The translations under genes and the position numbers were made by a program. Below the pieces are notes generated by a model. The model was not told where the DNA came from. It worked only from the letters and a program-made list of their open reading frames with translations, and did no database searches. From Candidatus Altimarinota bacterium (GTDB taxonomy: Bacteria > Patescibacteriota > Gracilibacteria > BD1-5 > UBA6164), in NCBI GenBank assembly GCA_028698305.1, contig JAQVDN010000002.1:1-64000 (forward strand): a stretch of 64,000 bases of DNA. The letters are read 5' to 3'. Within the stretch, counting starts at the first letter, position 1; the number at the start of each line of letters is the position of its first letter. Of this stretch, positions 46,930-58,009 are shown one piece after another.

Positions 46930-48414
46930 ATGAAATTATTAAGAATATTAATAATTTTGTTTTTTGTTTCTATTTCATTTCAAGCTAATGCTTGATATCA
47001 AGATATAGATTCAAAAACAAAATTGGTTTATGAAAAATTTTATTCTCAAATAAAAACAAAATATAAATCTGATGATTGATTATCATATTTATATTTATTA
47101 AACGAGACTTTAAGTAAGATATGAGATATATGAAGAATAAATAAAAATAATGAAAAAATTTTCTTTGATTTACAAAAATTAAATAGTGAAAAAATCTTCA
47201 CTATAGAATTTGATAATAAACAAAAAATAAATAAACAAAAAATATCTAATAATAATTTATTAAATAAATATAAAATAGTTTCATATAATAATGATGCCTT
47301 AATAATAGAAGATTGAATATGGTATACTTATAGTTTTAAAAATAAATATTATTTTGAAGATGAATCAAAAATAAACAAAGAAAACCTAATTTATAACTGA
47401 TTATATGATGAAAATATATTCATTTATTATGATAATGAAAATAATTTAAATTTTATTAAAGAATATAAAAAAGTAAAAATCGTTAGTGATGATTTAATAT
47501 ATTGATTTCCAAACAAATATAATTTATTAAAAATTCTCAAAAATAATAAGATACTTAACTCGTCAAGAGATGATGATAATTATTTTAAAATATTGGAAGT
47601 TTTATCTAAACAATTAACAAAAGATATATATAATAATGATGAAAAAATAAGAATAATATATGATTATATATTAAAAAATATAAGTTATTCTATAGATTTT
47701 ACTATGGAAGATTATGAGATATTTTCCTGAATTGAAACATATATAAATAAATCATGAGTTTGTGAATGATATGTAGAATTATTTAATTTAATGTTATGAT
47801 TCAATAATATAGATTCGCAAATCATTATATGAGATGTTATCGATGCAATAGATTTTCCAAAGATATGACATGCTTGGATAAAGATAGGTGATTATTATTA
47901 TGACATAACTTTTGATGACCCAGTTTGAACAACAAAAACAAAAACTGTTGAAGAATATCATTATTATAAACTACCTGAAGATATTTTTTATACAAATAGA
48001 TTTAATAAATGTAAAACTCCTGAAAACTTAAAAACTTCTTCCTTAGAATATAGAAAAAATTTGATTAAAACAAATCTATCAAAATTGATAACAAAATATA
48101 AAAATGATGATTATAATTTACTTAAACCTTTTATATTCAAAGAAAAATATGGTTTAGACCCTGTAAAAACAGTAACAGCAAATGATATAATAGAGGCTAT
48201 ATGATATAAAGATATGAACAATTATGAAATAATAATTGATTGAACTAAAAAAAGTGTAAAAAGTTTAAATTACTTACCAATTAAAGACGAAACAATAGAA
48301 ATATTTTTAGAACAAATAAATTTCAATTTAGATTGATATATGATTTTAAATTGGCATAAAGATAATTGAGAAACTGAATTTATTATAGCTAATAATATAG
48401 TTTATTATGATTAA
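46930..48414 (+). CDS. Secreted transglutaminase-like protein
   Basis: 494 residues. Signal peptide (LLRILIILFFVSISFQANA). After a charged region of about 230 residues, a papain-like transglutaminase core: KSGVCEGYVELFNLML (catalytic Cys near 276), PKIGHAWIKIGD (His near 310) and YYYDITFDDPVG (Asp). In bacteria such domains act as peptidases or cross-linking enzymes in the envelope. The C-terminal 130 residues are unassigned. It follows the CtpA-like protease closely, so both may process or modify the same surface proteins. Confidence 0.82.
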
Positions 48415-48463
48415 AAATTAATTTTTAACAAATATTTAACATAAAAAAATACCTATATTTGAT

Positions 48464-48490
48464 TTGAATAAATTATATGTACAATATAAT
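48464..48490 (+). promoter_or_regulatory. Possible promoter of a small transcript
   Basis: TTGAAT (48464) and TATAAT (48485), spacer 15 nt, or TTTGAA with 16. It would start a transcript near 48497. Confidence 0.45.
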
Positions 48491-48496
48491 TGTCTA

Positions 48497-48677
48497 TTTT
48501 CTACTAATGAGCTTAAAAATGGCAAAACTTAAATTTGGGCCACCGCCATGCAATTATTTCATGCTTCAACAAATGAAAAAAAGGGAAAATAACAACCAAA
48601 AAGGGGGACAAAAACCTATCGAGAAGAAAAAATGATTTTCTTCTCGGAAAAAAAAGCCAGGCTTCGCCTGGCTTTTT
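48497..48677 (+). ncRNA. Candidate small RNA or short-ORF transcript
   Basis: Bounded by the promoter at 48464-48490 and a terminator at 48651-48677. It includes GGGCCACCGCC, a G-rich AAAGGGGGAC stretch and an 11-bp hairpin (CGAGAAGAAAA at 48620), all GC-richer than the surroundings. No known RNA class is recognised. An alternative is a short protein from ATG 48519 (begins MAKLKFGPPPCNYFML); that frame stays open through the terminator into rimO, which argues against a normal end. The rest of the 344-nt spacer shows nothing else. Confidence 0.45.
48651..48677 (+). terminator. Strong rho-independent terminator
   Basis: AAAAAGCCAGGC, loop TTC, GCCTGGCTTTTT; the most GC-rich terminator of the window. 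Confidence 0.9.
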
Positions 48678-48758
48678 AATTTCTTAAAATTAAGCTTAAA
48701 CTTGATTTTACAAAACTTGCAAATAAAATGAGTAAAATCTTTAATTATAAATAAAAAA

Positions 48759-50192
48759 ATGAAACAAGTAAATTTTTCAGCAATAAACTTAGGTTGTAAT
48801 AAAAATATGGTAGATACAGAATTTACTATATGAGAAATATTGAAACTAAATAGTAATGAGATAGAAATCAATTTTTATCCAGATCCAGAAGATGAAGAAG
48901 TTGAGTATGTGATAATAAATACTTGCTGATTCTTATCTAGTTCTCGTGATGAAGCAGAAGAAACTATTTGGTATTATGATAATATGTGAAAAAAAGTTAT
49001 CTTGATTGGTTGTTATGTACCAGTAAAAGACGACAGTTTTTTATCTAGTCTAAAAAATTTAGAAGCAGTAGTTCCATATGAAGAAGTAAAAAATACAAGT
49101 AGTATACTTCTAAATAATATCCCTCACCCTAACCCTCTCCCAAAGGGCGAGGGAATAGAACAAAAAATATCTAAATTAAAAACTGGACTTGCAAATCTTA
49201 AAAAAGATAAATTAAAAGCATATTTATCAAGTATAGGTTGAGATCAAATCGGTACAAAAGCACATATTTATTGAACAGAATCAGTTAGAGCATTTTTACA
49301 TAGTTATAAATGATATGAATACCTAAAAATTGCAGAATGATGTAATAATAAATGTAGTTTTTGTATCATCCCAAATATCAGATGAAAACAAAAGTCAAGA
49401 ACTATAGAAGATATACTAGAAGAAGTAAAAATCATGGTTAATTCTTGAATAAAGGAAATAGAAATTATTTCTCAAGATACTACTAGATACTGAGTTGATT
49501 TATATAAAGCTCCATATTTACTAGAATTACTTGAAAAAATAGATGAAATACCTTGAGATTTCAAAATCAGACTTTTCTATATGTATCCAGATATACTTAG
49601 TATGACTCATATAGATAGATTAGCGAACTTAAAAAAACTACTACCATATTTTGATTTTCCATTTCAACATATAAGTCCAAATGTTTTGAAAAATATGAAT
49701 AGATTTTATGATGATAGTCATATATCAAAAATCATAGATTATATCAAAGAAAAATTCCCAAATAATTTCTTCCATACAAATTTCATAATTGGTTTTCCAT
49801 GAGAAACTGAAAGTGATTTCAATATGCTTTTGGATTTTGCAAAAAAATACGAATTTGATAGTGTTTCAGTTTTTGGGTACCATGATGAACCACTAGCTGA
49901 TAGTAATAAACTATGAAATAAGATAGATGCAAAAACTATTAAAACAAGGGTAAAAACTATTAAAAATATATTAAATGAAATCTACGATAAAAAAGATGCT
50001 CTTAGAGTAAATACAAAACAAAAAGGTTTCATAGAAGAATTATATGATGATTATGCTATAATTAGACCAGAAATAAAAGCTCCAGATATAGATGATTTAG
50101 ATAAGGTGGATTTTGCGGACATAGACTGAGATTTTGACTTGGATCTAGGTATGAAGGTAGATTATGTTTATAGAGGAACTTTAAAAGAATAG
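48759..50192 (+). CDS. rimO: Ribosomal protein S12 methylthiotransferase RimO
   Basis: 477 residues. MTTase N-domain with the three cluster cysteines: INLGCNKNMVD (12), INTCGFL (near 56) and LIGCYVP (near 86). The radical-SAM motif is AEGCNNKCSFCIIPN near 195; then EIISQDTTRYGVDLY, FPFQHISPNVLKNMNR and FIIGFPGETESDF. A TRAM-like end follows. RimO adds methylthio to Asp88 of S12. Oddity: a GC-rich palindromic repeat is inserted in frame (PHPNPLPKGEG, residues 122-132) between the two domains. I start at ATG 48759, which begins the conserved domain. Confidence 0.92.
49121..49153 (+). repeat. 33-bp GC-rich palindromic element, copy C (in rimO frame)
   Basis: Same element as at 33413 and 33839, with one substitution (GAG to AAG). 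It is translated as PHPNPLPKGEG between the MTTase and radical-SAM domains of RimO. Confidence 0.9.
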
Positions 50193-50239
50193 TATATATT
50201 TTGTATATAATAATTTTGACATTATAAAATAAAAATATA

Positions 50240-50275
50240 AAATGGATTTAGATTAATAACTAAATCCATTTTTTT
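50240..50275 (+). terminator. Rho-independent terminator after rimO
   Basis: AAATGGATTTAG, 8-nt loop, CTAAATCCATTTTTTT; the next ATG follows at once. Confidence 0.86.
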
Positions 50276-53200
50276 ATGAATAATTGAAGCTTTTTAGAAG
50301 AATACAATAAACTGAATACAGAGCAACAAAAAGCAGTTGATAGTATATATGGACAAATCATGGTTGTTGCTTGACCTGGTAGTTGAAAAACTCAAATCAT
50401 ATGACTTAGAACAGCAAATATCATAGAAAAAACATGAGTTAATCCAGAAAATATACTTATAACTACTTTTACTGATGCTTGAGTTATAGCTATCAAAAAA
50501 AGACTTGTTAAATTTCTAGGAAATACAGGTTATAAAGTGAGTGTTTCGACAATTCACTCTTTTTCTCAAGATGTAATCAAGACATTTCCAGAAAAATTTA
50601 TAGAATATAAAGCTAGTACAGCTATAGACGAAGTAGAATCACTAGAGATAATAAAACAAATAATTGATGAATTAGTTGCTGAAAAAATAATAGTAGAACT
50701 TACAAATGATTTTGATAAATATTTATATCTAAGAGATATTAAAGGTCGTATTTCTACACTTAAAACAGAAGCAGTTAACAAACAAGCTTTTGAAATAATC
50801 ATAAAAAAACAAGAGGATATTTATGCAGAAGAATTAAGCGAGATTAAACCAACTCTTAAAAAATATGAATCTACAAAAGAATCACAAGAAAAACACATAA
50901 GAAAACTTAGAGAACTAAATATAATATATGAAAAATATAACTCTTATCTAAGAGCAAATTCTTTATATGATTTCAACGATATGATCAATTTTGTATACGA
51001 AAAACTACAAAACGATAGGGAACTTAGGCTTTTTTATGCCGAGACTTTTCAATTTATCATGCTTGATGAATATCAAGATACAAACAATGCTCAAAACAAA
51101 ATCATGGACTTGATTTTGAGCGAAGCAACAGAGCCAAATATAATGGTAGTTTGAGACGATGACCAATCAATCTACCGTTTTCAAGGTGCAAACATAGAAA
51201 ATATGCTTGATTTTTCTCAAAAATACCCTGAAACTAGTTTCATAGTTCTTGATAAAAATTATCGTTCAAATCAACATATATTGGATCTAGCATGAAATTT
51301 GATAGAAAACAACACAGAAAGATTATCAAACAAAATCAAATCTATAAACAAAACTCTTACTAGTGCCTGAAGTTTGAAAGATTCTCAAAATAAAGCTAGT
51401 ATTTTTAAAGCTGTAAATGAACTGGAAGAACAAACTTTTATAGTAAACAAGATAAAAGAACTCCTAAATTTATGATTAAATAAAGAAGAAATAGCTATCA
51501 TAGTTAGATCAAACAAAGAAGTAGAACTTTGGAGTGAATTACTTCAAAAAAATGAAATAGAAGTAGAATCAAAACTAAAATCAAACATATTAAATTCACC
51601 ATATATTGATTACATATTGTCATATCTTGAACTGATTGATAATCCATATAGCAGCGAAGAAAAGCTTATAAATTTAGTTAGAAATAATATAACTTGATTA
51701 AACTCTATTGATATACTTAAAATCAATAGAAGATTATATGAATTAAACTATACTAGAAAATATAAATTGTCTTTTATAGACTTTTTAAGTAATGAAAATC
51801 TATTAAGTGAAATAGATTTTCAAGACAAAAAATGATTTGAATTATTTTTAAAATGATTACTTGATTTCAATAAAGATATAGTTAGTAAAAATCTAAGTGA
51901 ATTTATGTGAGAATTTATGTCTAAAACTGGTATTTTAGAATATATTGAGACTCATGGAGATTTCAGTGATTTAGAAGATGTTTTTACACTATTAAACAAG
52001 ATAAAAAATTGGAACTTAAATGACAAAACTCTAAATATAAAAAGACTTTTAAGCAAGATAGAACTTTACAAAAAATACAATTTTCCTATAACAAGACAAA
52101 TATTAACAGAGAAAAAATGATGAGTACAAGTTCTAACAGCTCATTCATCAAAATGATTAGAATATGATTTTGTAATTATACCATGACTTTATACTTGAAA
52201 TTGGGACAATAAAAGAACTATAGATAAATTAAAATTACCTAATTTAATAGTTTGAGAGTGATTACAAGATATAAAAGAAAAATCTAGTGAAGAAGATAGA
52301 AGACTTTTCTTTGTAGCTTTAACTAGAGCCAAAGACTGACTTATACTTACATATAGTGGTTGAAGTGGTTCAAAAGTACTTTTAGAATCTCCATTTATAT
52401 GAGAAATACAAGAACACTTACAAGATATACAATCAAAAACAAACTTAGAACAAATAAGAGAACTTACAGAAAATTTACTTAAAAATAGTCTGATAAAACA
52501 CTCTGATTTAGAACTAGAATATATAAAAAATTTCTTAGAAACATACAAGATTTCACCAAGTGATTTAAATACATTTTTAGAAAATCCTATAGATTTTCTA
52601 CATAGAGTAGTGTTTAAATATCCTTTTATAGACAACAAATATACTATATTTTGAAAGGTATATCATAGAACTCTAGAGCTTTTTTATCTAAAGTTTAAAA
52701 ATGAGCAAAAATTACCTGAAAAATCATACTTAACTAGTACTTTTAGATTACTCATAGAAAAAGAAATCCTTACACCAGAAGAGCTTGAAAATGCTCTAGA
52801 AAAAGGTATTTCTTGACTAGAGGGTTATTACGATACATATAGTAAAAAATCAGAAGTTCCACTAGTGTTAGAATATAGTTTCAGAAGAAAAAATCTACTT
52901 TTTGAAAACATACCTTTAACTGGAACTGTTGATAAAATAGAAAAGATTTGAGAAGCAAGTTCAGATGATATACAAGCATGACAATTAGCATTTTTCAAAG
53001 ACAAAGTAGCTTTGGTAGATTACAAAACTGGTAAAGCTAAATCTATCTGAGAAATAAAATGAATAGATAGATACTGAAACAAAAAAGAGTGAGAAGGTAA
53101 GTACTTCAGACAACTTATGTTTTATAAACTACTTTGTGAAGTAGATTTTGAATTTAATTCAAAATTTAGTGTTTGATCTCTAGCTCTTGATTTCGTAGAA

Positions 53201-53335
53201 GGAAAAGATTGAGTTTATAAATATGTAGAAGTTGATTATACTGATGAAGAATACGAAGAATTTAAAAACGAGTTAAAAGATGCTTGGGAAAAGATTAATG
53301 ATATAGAGTTTTGGAGAGAGATTTTGTTGAAATAA
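50276..53335 (+). CDS. UvrD-like helicase fused to PD-(D/E)XK nuclease
   Basis: 1,019 residues. Superfamily 1A helicase: LNTEQQKAV (Q motif), VVAGPGSGKTQIIGLRTA (Walker A, near 30), VSVSTIHSFS, FIMLDEYQDTNNAQ (near 263), VGDDDQSIYRFQGA, LDKNYRSNQHIL, VLTAHSSKGLEYDFVIIP (near 620) and FFVALTRAKDGLIL. The C-terminal third carries a RecB-type nuclease: GTVDKIEKIG, then VALVDYKTGKAK (Asp-x-Lys, near 914) and FRQLMFYKLL. The architecture resembles AddB/AdnB-type end-processing enzymes for recombination repair, here in one chain. Own unit with terminators on both sides. It could also degrade foreign DNA. Confidence 0.92.
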
Positions 53336-53340
53336 TTATA

Positions 53341-53370
53341 AAAGCATATTAAAAAATTAATATGCTTTTA
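53341..53370 (+). terminator. Rho-independent terminator
   Basis: AAAGCATATTAA, loop AAAA, TTAATATGCTTTT. Confidence 0.85.
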
Positions 53371-53493
53371 TAGTGCTAAAAAGTGAGTTTTGAAAATTAA
53401 TATAGATTTAATATTAGGCTATTTTAAGCAAATAATCTTTACTTTTGTTATAAAAAATATATAGTAATAACATTAAAATCAAAATAGTAATTT

Positions 53494-53640
53494 ATGGATA
53501 AAAAAGAATTCAAAAATATATTAATAAAAGCATCAATTGATGCATATATTTCTTGATTCTGAAAAATAAAAAATAAAAATGATAAAATTATGCTAAATAA
53601 TTTCATATCAAAATTAAAAATAAAATACATAAATATATAA
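53494..53640 (+). CDS. Small basic hypothetical protein
   Basis: 48 residues (MDKKEFKNILIKASIDAYIS...), Lys/Ile-rich, with two TGA glycines. Not recognised. It stands between the helicase-nuclease terminator and the RecQ-like helicase; a role as a small regulator or antitoxin-like partner is only speculation. Confidence 0.4.
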
Positions 53641-53745
53641 ATTTAAAAAAATGACTTCTATTGCATTAAATAGTCTGAAATTTTCAATAGAGTTTTGACT
53701 TGATTTTTAAGTTTTATATAATTTTTCTAAAAATAATTTTACTAT

Positions 53746-55755
53746 ATGATATTACATTATATTAATATACATCTAGATTATCTAGATAAAAATATTCATT
53801 CAAATACAATAATTGTTTATAAATGATTTTCTAATAATTTTATTAAAGAAATTTCCAAAAAACATACATTTTTATTTAATAATGATAATATATTTTTAAA
53901 TTGAAAAATTGATTTAGATTTTATAAAAAATTCATATAAGAATATATTATTATCTATTGAGGATTTTTCATGAATAAGAACTATGTTATATGAAGAATTA
54001 GTTTTATTAAACTCTAAAAATATTAATATTTTTGATTTATGATTTACTTGAAAAGTAATAGTTTTTGAAAATTCATTATTAGAATACTTTCCAAATGAAT
54101 CTAATTCTGAGTTTGATGATATAGAAGAAAAAATTGATAATGAATTAGACTTTGCAGAAAGTATTCTTTTTGATTTTTATTCAAACTTTAAGAAAAACCT
54201 TTGAATTTGAGTTATACAATATAAATCAATACAAGATGATATTGAATCTTTTGATTTTTATAAAACATTAAATTTTTTAGACATTAGTGATGTTTGAGAA
54301 ATATATAATGAATGAATAACTAATCCAATATTTGTTTGAGAAAATAATAAATATACAAAATTAATGTTTGATCTTTATTATTGAAATATTGATGAATATA
54401 GAGAATTAAATATTGTCTATGATTCTAATATTAATATTTCGACTTTGTATAACTTATTAATAGAATCATGATTAAAAGTAAATTTATATAAAAATATATT
54501 TGATAGTTATATTTATAAATTTACTAACTATAGAGAAGATTTTAACTCAATTCTAAAAAATCATTGGTGATATGATGATTTCAGAAAAATAAATTTTTAT
54601 AAAAATCCTGACATTTCAAAAGATAAGATTCAAATAAGTCAGTGATCATTAATAGAGGATATCGTTACTCAAGTAGAAAATGCTAAATCTAAAAAAAATT
54701 CAAGTGATGTATTTATTACGGCTCCAACTTGAGCTTGAAAATCAATTATCTTTCAAGTTCCTGCTTTATATTTAGCAAATAAATATAAATATGTAACTAT
54801 TGTAATTTCTCCATTAATAGCATTAATGAATGATCAAATACAAGCATTACATAAAAAATGAATATATAATGTTGATTTTATAAATTCAGATAAGTCTGTA
54901 ATAGAAAGAGAAGAAATTATAAATAAAATACAGTCTTGAGATATTGATATATTATATTTATCTCCAGAATTATTATTATCATATGATATAAGTCACTTCT
55001 TATGAGATCAAGAAAATTGATGAAGAGAATTATGACTACTTGTAATAGATGAAGCACATCTTGTAACAACATGGTGAAGAGATTTTAGAGTTGATTATTG
55101 GTATTTATGAAACTATATAAGAAAAATTAGAAAGTATAATTATAATTTTTCAGTTTTGTCACTTACAGCTACAGCTGTTTACTGATGAGAAGATGATATG
55201 GTTTTTGAAACTTTTTGAAGTCTAAATATGTTAAATCCACATAAATATATTTGAAATATTAGAAGAGATGATATTGATTTCAAATTTAGACCTTTTATTT
55301 ATGAGTGAAATTATAATACTGAAAGAGAACTTAAAACAGTTCAAATTATAGAAAAATATTTACTTTTATGAAAAAAATCAATTGTTTATTGTCCATACAA
55401 GAAGCATATTAATTGAATTATAAATATTTTAAATTCTAAATGAAAATGATTATTAGTATGAAAATATTATTGATCATGAGATATGGATAAGGAAGCAAAA
55501 AGAAAAAGTCAAGAGGATTTTTTACTATGAAACAAAAAAGTTATAATTGCTACTAAAGCATTTTGAATGTGAATAGATGTTAGTGATATAGAAAGAGTGT
55601 ATCATCATGCACCTAGTTGAAGTATTCCTGATTATGTTCAAGAAATTTGAAGATTAGCTAGAAGAGAAGATCTTAGTTGAACTGCTGAAATAGATTATTG
55701 TGATAAGGATTTAAATTATTCAAAAGCATTACATTGACTTTCATCTGTTAAATAA
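53746..55755 (+). CDS. RecQ-like helicase, N-terminal and motor part, ends at in-frame TAA
   Basis: 669 residues. An unassigned acidic N-terminal region of about 310, then a superfamily 2 motor: ITAPTGAGKSIIFQVPALYLA (Walker A), TIVISPLIALMNDQIQALH, DILYLSPELLL, LLVIDEAHLVTTWGRDFR (DEAH box), VLSLTATAVYGG, KKSIVYCPYKKH, IIATKAFGMGID and APSGSIPDYVQEIGRLARRE (motif VI). This matches the RecQ family. The frame stops at TAA 55753 and then continues open in the same frame for about 400 codons. It heads a module with a PLD nuclease. Confidence 0.88.
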
Positions 55756-55767
55756 TATGAATGTAAA

Positions 55768-56955
55768 TTGGTTTTAGAGAAAATCAATCAAATTTATACT
55801 ATAAAAAATAATTATAGAAAGAAAAACTCATTAAAACAACAACAAAATTTCTTAGTTTCAATTGAAGATTTTTCATATATCTTTTCAGATGCTGCAAATA
55901 TTGATAATAAATTAAAAAATATTTTGTTGCTTTTAGAGAAAGATTTATTAAAAAAATATAAATTTAATGTTATTATTGCAAGACCTAAACAATTATTTAC
56001 TACTGCTTTTGTTTCTATAGAAAATGGAAAGGAAACTAATTTTATTAGAGAGTATTGAAGATATGTAGGACAAACTTCAACTATAGAAAATAATAAGAGA
56101 ACAGACACTAGATGATTAACTGTTAGGGATGTGTGAAATATATATAAATTAAATCTCTGAAAGTTATGGGAGGAAAAATTTCTAGATAAAAGCTTTCCAA
56201 CACTAAAAAAAGAATTTTATGAAAATACTTTATTTGAGTGATATGAATGAAATGTTATACCTAGATATAAACTTTCTATAGAATTAAATGATGAATTAAT
56301 ATCTATAAAAGAAAAAATATATACTTATTTTTCTAAAATAGAAACTATTTTTTCTAATGGTAATTTTTATTGAAGATATTCTACAGAAAAAGAATTAGAA
56401 AAAGCTATTAATTCAGAGTTTGAAGATCAAAACTTAGCTTTTAGAATAAAAGAAGTATTACTAAAATTTTATTGTTCAAAAAATGATTTTTGATGAGATT
56501 CATCTTGATTAAAATTTGATACTTTTATTCAAGAAAGAAAATCTAAAAAAGATTGATTTACTAAAGAGTATAGAGTTATAGATTTGTCTTTTTGAAAAGT
56601 AAAAAATGCATTCATAAAAAAATTTGATGAGATTTTTACTGATAAAGTTTTTAAGAAATATTTATCTTATGCTGATAAATGAGATAAATATATAAAAATG
56701 GCTAACTTAATAGAATTATTATCTTTGTGAACTTATGAAATGGAATGATGAGAATATCCTCAAATTTTTATTCGTATAAATGATCCATATAAATTAAATA
56801 AAATTATTGAATCGTGAATATATTCAAATTCTTTAGTTTCTGATATTGAAAGAAGATATAAAAGATCAAATCAATTAATAGATAAATTTTTTACACAAAT
56901 GGAGAATGATGAAAGGTGGGAGTTTATAGAAAATTATTTTTTATGAAACATTTAA
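55768..56955 (+). CDS. C-terminal continuation of the RecQ-like helicase
   Basis: 396 codons in the same frame as the helicase, after its TAA. No ATG opens it; TTG 55768 is the first plausible start, and the bases between (TAT GAA TGT AAA) read as normal coding. The ATG at 55757 leads only to a 6-residue peptide. Motifs: LEKINQIYTIKNNY, SIEDFSYIFSDAANID, FNVIIARPKQLFTTAF, FIREYGRYVGQTS. My recollection of long helicases of this type is that they carry such a C-terminal region in one chain, so I infer a single gene of about 1,069 codons with a CAA-to-TAA nonsense change, or recoding at that stop. Confidence 0.72.
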
Positions 56956-56973
56956 TTATTTAATAAATTAAAA

Positions 56974-57726
56974 ATGCAAGTAATAAAAACCAATTTAAAA
57001 GAGATTTTTATAGAGTTAGTTAAAAATTCCAAAGAAAAAATTTATTTATCTTCTCCATTTATAAAAGAAAATATTGCAAAATTAATTGTAGAAAATAAAA
57101 AAGATTGAGTTGATTGCAAAATTTTAACTAAATTTACATTACCAAATATTAGATCTTGATGATTAGATCTTGAGTCTATACAATATTTTACTTGAAAAGA
57201 TTTTTCAGTTAAAAATATTTCAAATTTACATGCGAAGATTTTTATTTTTGACAATAATATAATTATAACTTCTGCAAATTTAACAAATTGATGATTTTTC
57301 AAGAATTTAGAATATTGAGTTTTATTCCAGAATAATTCAGAAATTGAAAAAGATTTTTTAAATTTTTATTTTGATAAAAATCATAATTTAGTTGAAGAGA
57401 AACATATTTTAAAAATTAAAGAAATTATTTCTAAGCTTCCTAAAATTGATAAGAAAGAAGAAAATTTAAGTTTAGATGAAAATGATATTTTTCTAGAAGA
57501 TATAAGTTTAGTAAAAAAAAGTTTATCAAAATGAAACCTATTAACTTATGAATGTATAAATAAAATTTGAAAAAATATTTTTAAAACAAAAGATATTTAT
57601 AAATATGAAAATCTTTTTAAGTGAAAAACACCAAAAAATACAATTAGAAGAAATTTACAAGAATTAAGAGATAATTGATTATTAGAATTTATTGAAAAAT
57701 GAGTTTATAAAAAATTATGGTTATAA
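56974..57726 (+). CDS. PLD-family nuclease with C-terminal winged helix
   Basis: 250 residues. One HKD motif: LHAKIFIFDNNIIITSANLTNGG (H-x-K-x4-D with following S and N, near residue 88), so it probably works as a dimer like bacterial PLD nucleases. The end TPKNTIRRNLQELRDNGLLEFIEKG resembles the winged-helix tail of several restriction enzymes. It starts 18 nt after the helicase frame and is followed by a terminator, so both form one unit. A role in cutting foreign DNA together with the helicase is inferred. Confidence 0.82.
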
Positions 57727-57754
57727 AAATAACAATTTAACCTTGCATTTTTTC

Positions 57755-57799
57755 AAAAAATAGTTAGATCATATTAGTTTATAATCTAACTATTTTTTT
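57755..57799 (+). terminator. Rho-independent terminator ending helicase-PLD unit
   Basis: AAATAGTTAGAT and ATCTAACTATTT with a 13-nt loop and T run. Confidence 0.83.
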
Positions 57800-57973
57800 A
57801 TGAAAATAATTATCCTTGATTTCACTGATGGAAAAGTAAAAATAATAAATAATATATCTGAAAATCTTCAAATAGAAGAAATAGAAGATATTTTAATAGA
57901 TAAATATAATCTAAAACTATCAAACATACAATTTATGATAGTTCCAGAATTAGAAATAGAAACCCTAAACTAA
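57800..57973 (+). CDS. Small acidic hypothetical protein
   Basis: 57 residues: IIILDFTDGKVKIINNIS, an acidic helix (QIEEIEDILIDKYNLKL) and FMIVPELEIETLN. Regular beta-alpha-beta appearance, no TGA codon. It sits alone between two terminators, so it is probably a genuine small gene; function unknown. Confidence 0.6.
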   Translation: MKIIILDFTDGKVKIINNISENLQIEEIEDILIDKYNLKLSNIQFMIVPELEIETLN

Positions 57974-58004
57974 AAAACTCCCTTATTTCATAAGGGAGTT
58001 TTTT
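57973..58004 (+). terminator. Rho-independent terminator
   Basis: AAAAAACTCCCTTA, loop TTTCA, TAAGGGAGTTTTTT. Confidence 0.87.
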
Positions 58005-58009
58005 CTTTT

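Noticed and set aside
53651-53710. 19-codon frame between the small basic ORF and the RecQ-like helicase
   Set aside because: Too short and without supporting context.
57800-57973. Small acidic ORF as an antitoxin of the helicase-PLD module
   Set aside because: A terminator separates it from the module and nothing in its sequence suggests DNA binding or antitoxin function.
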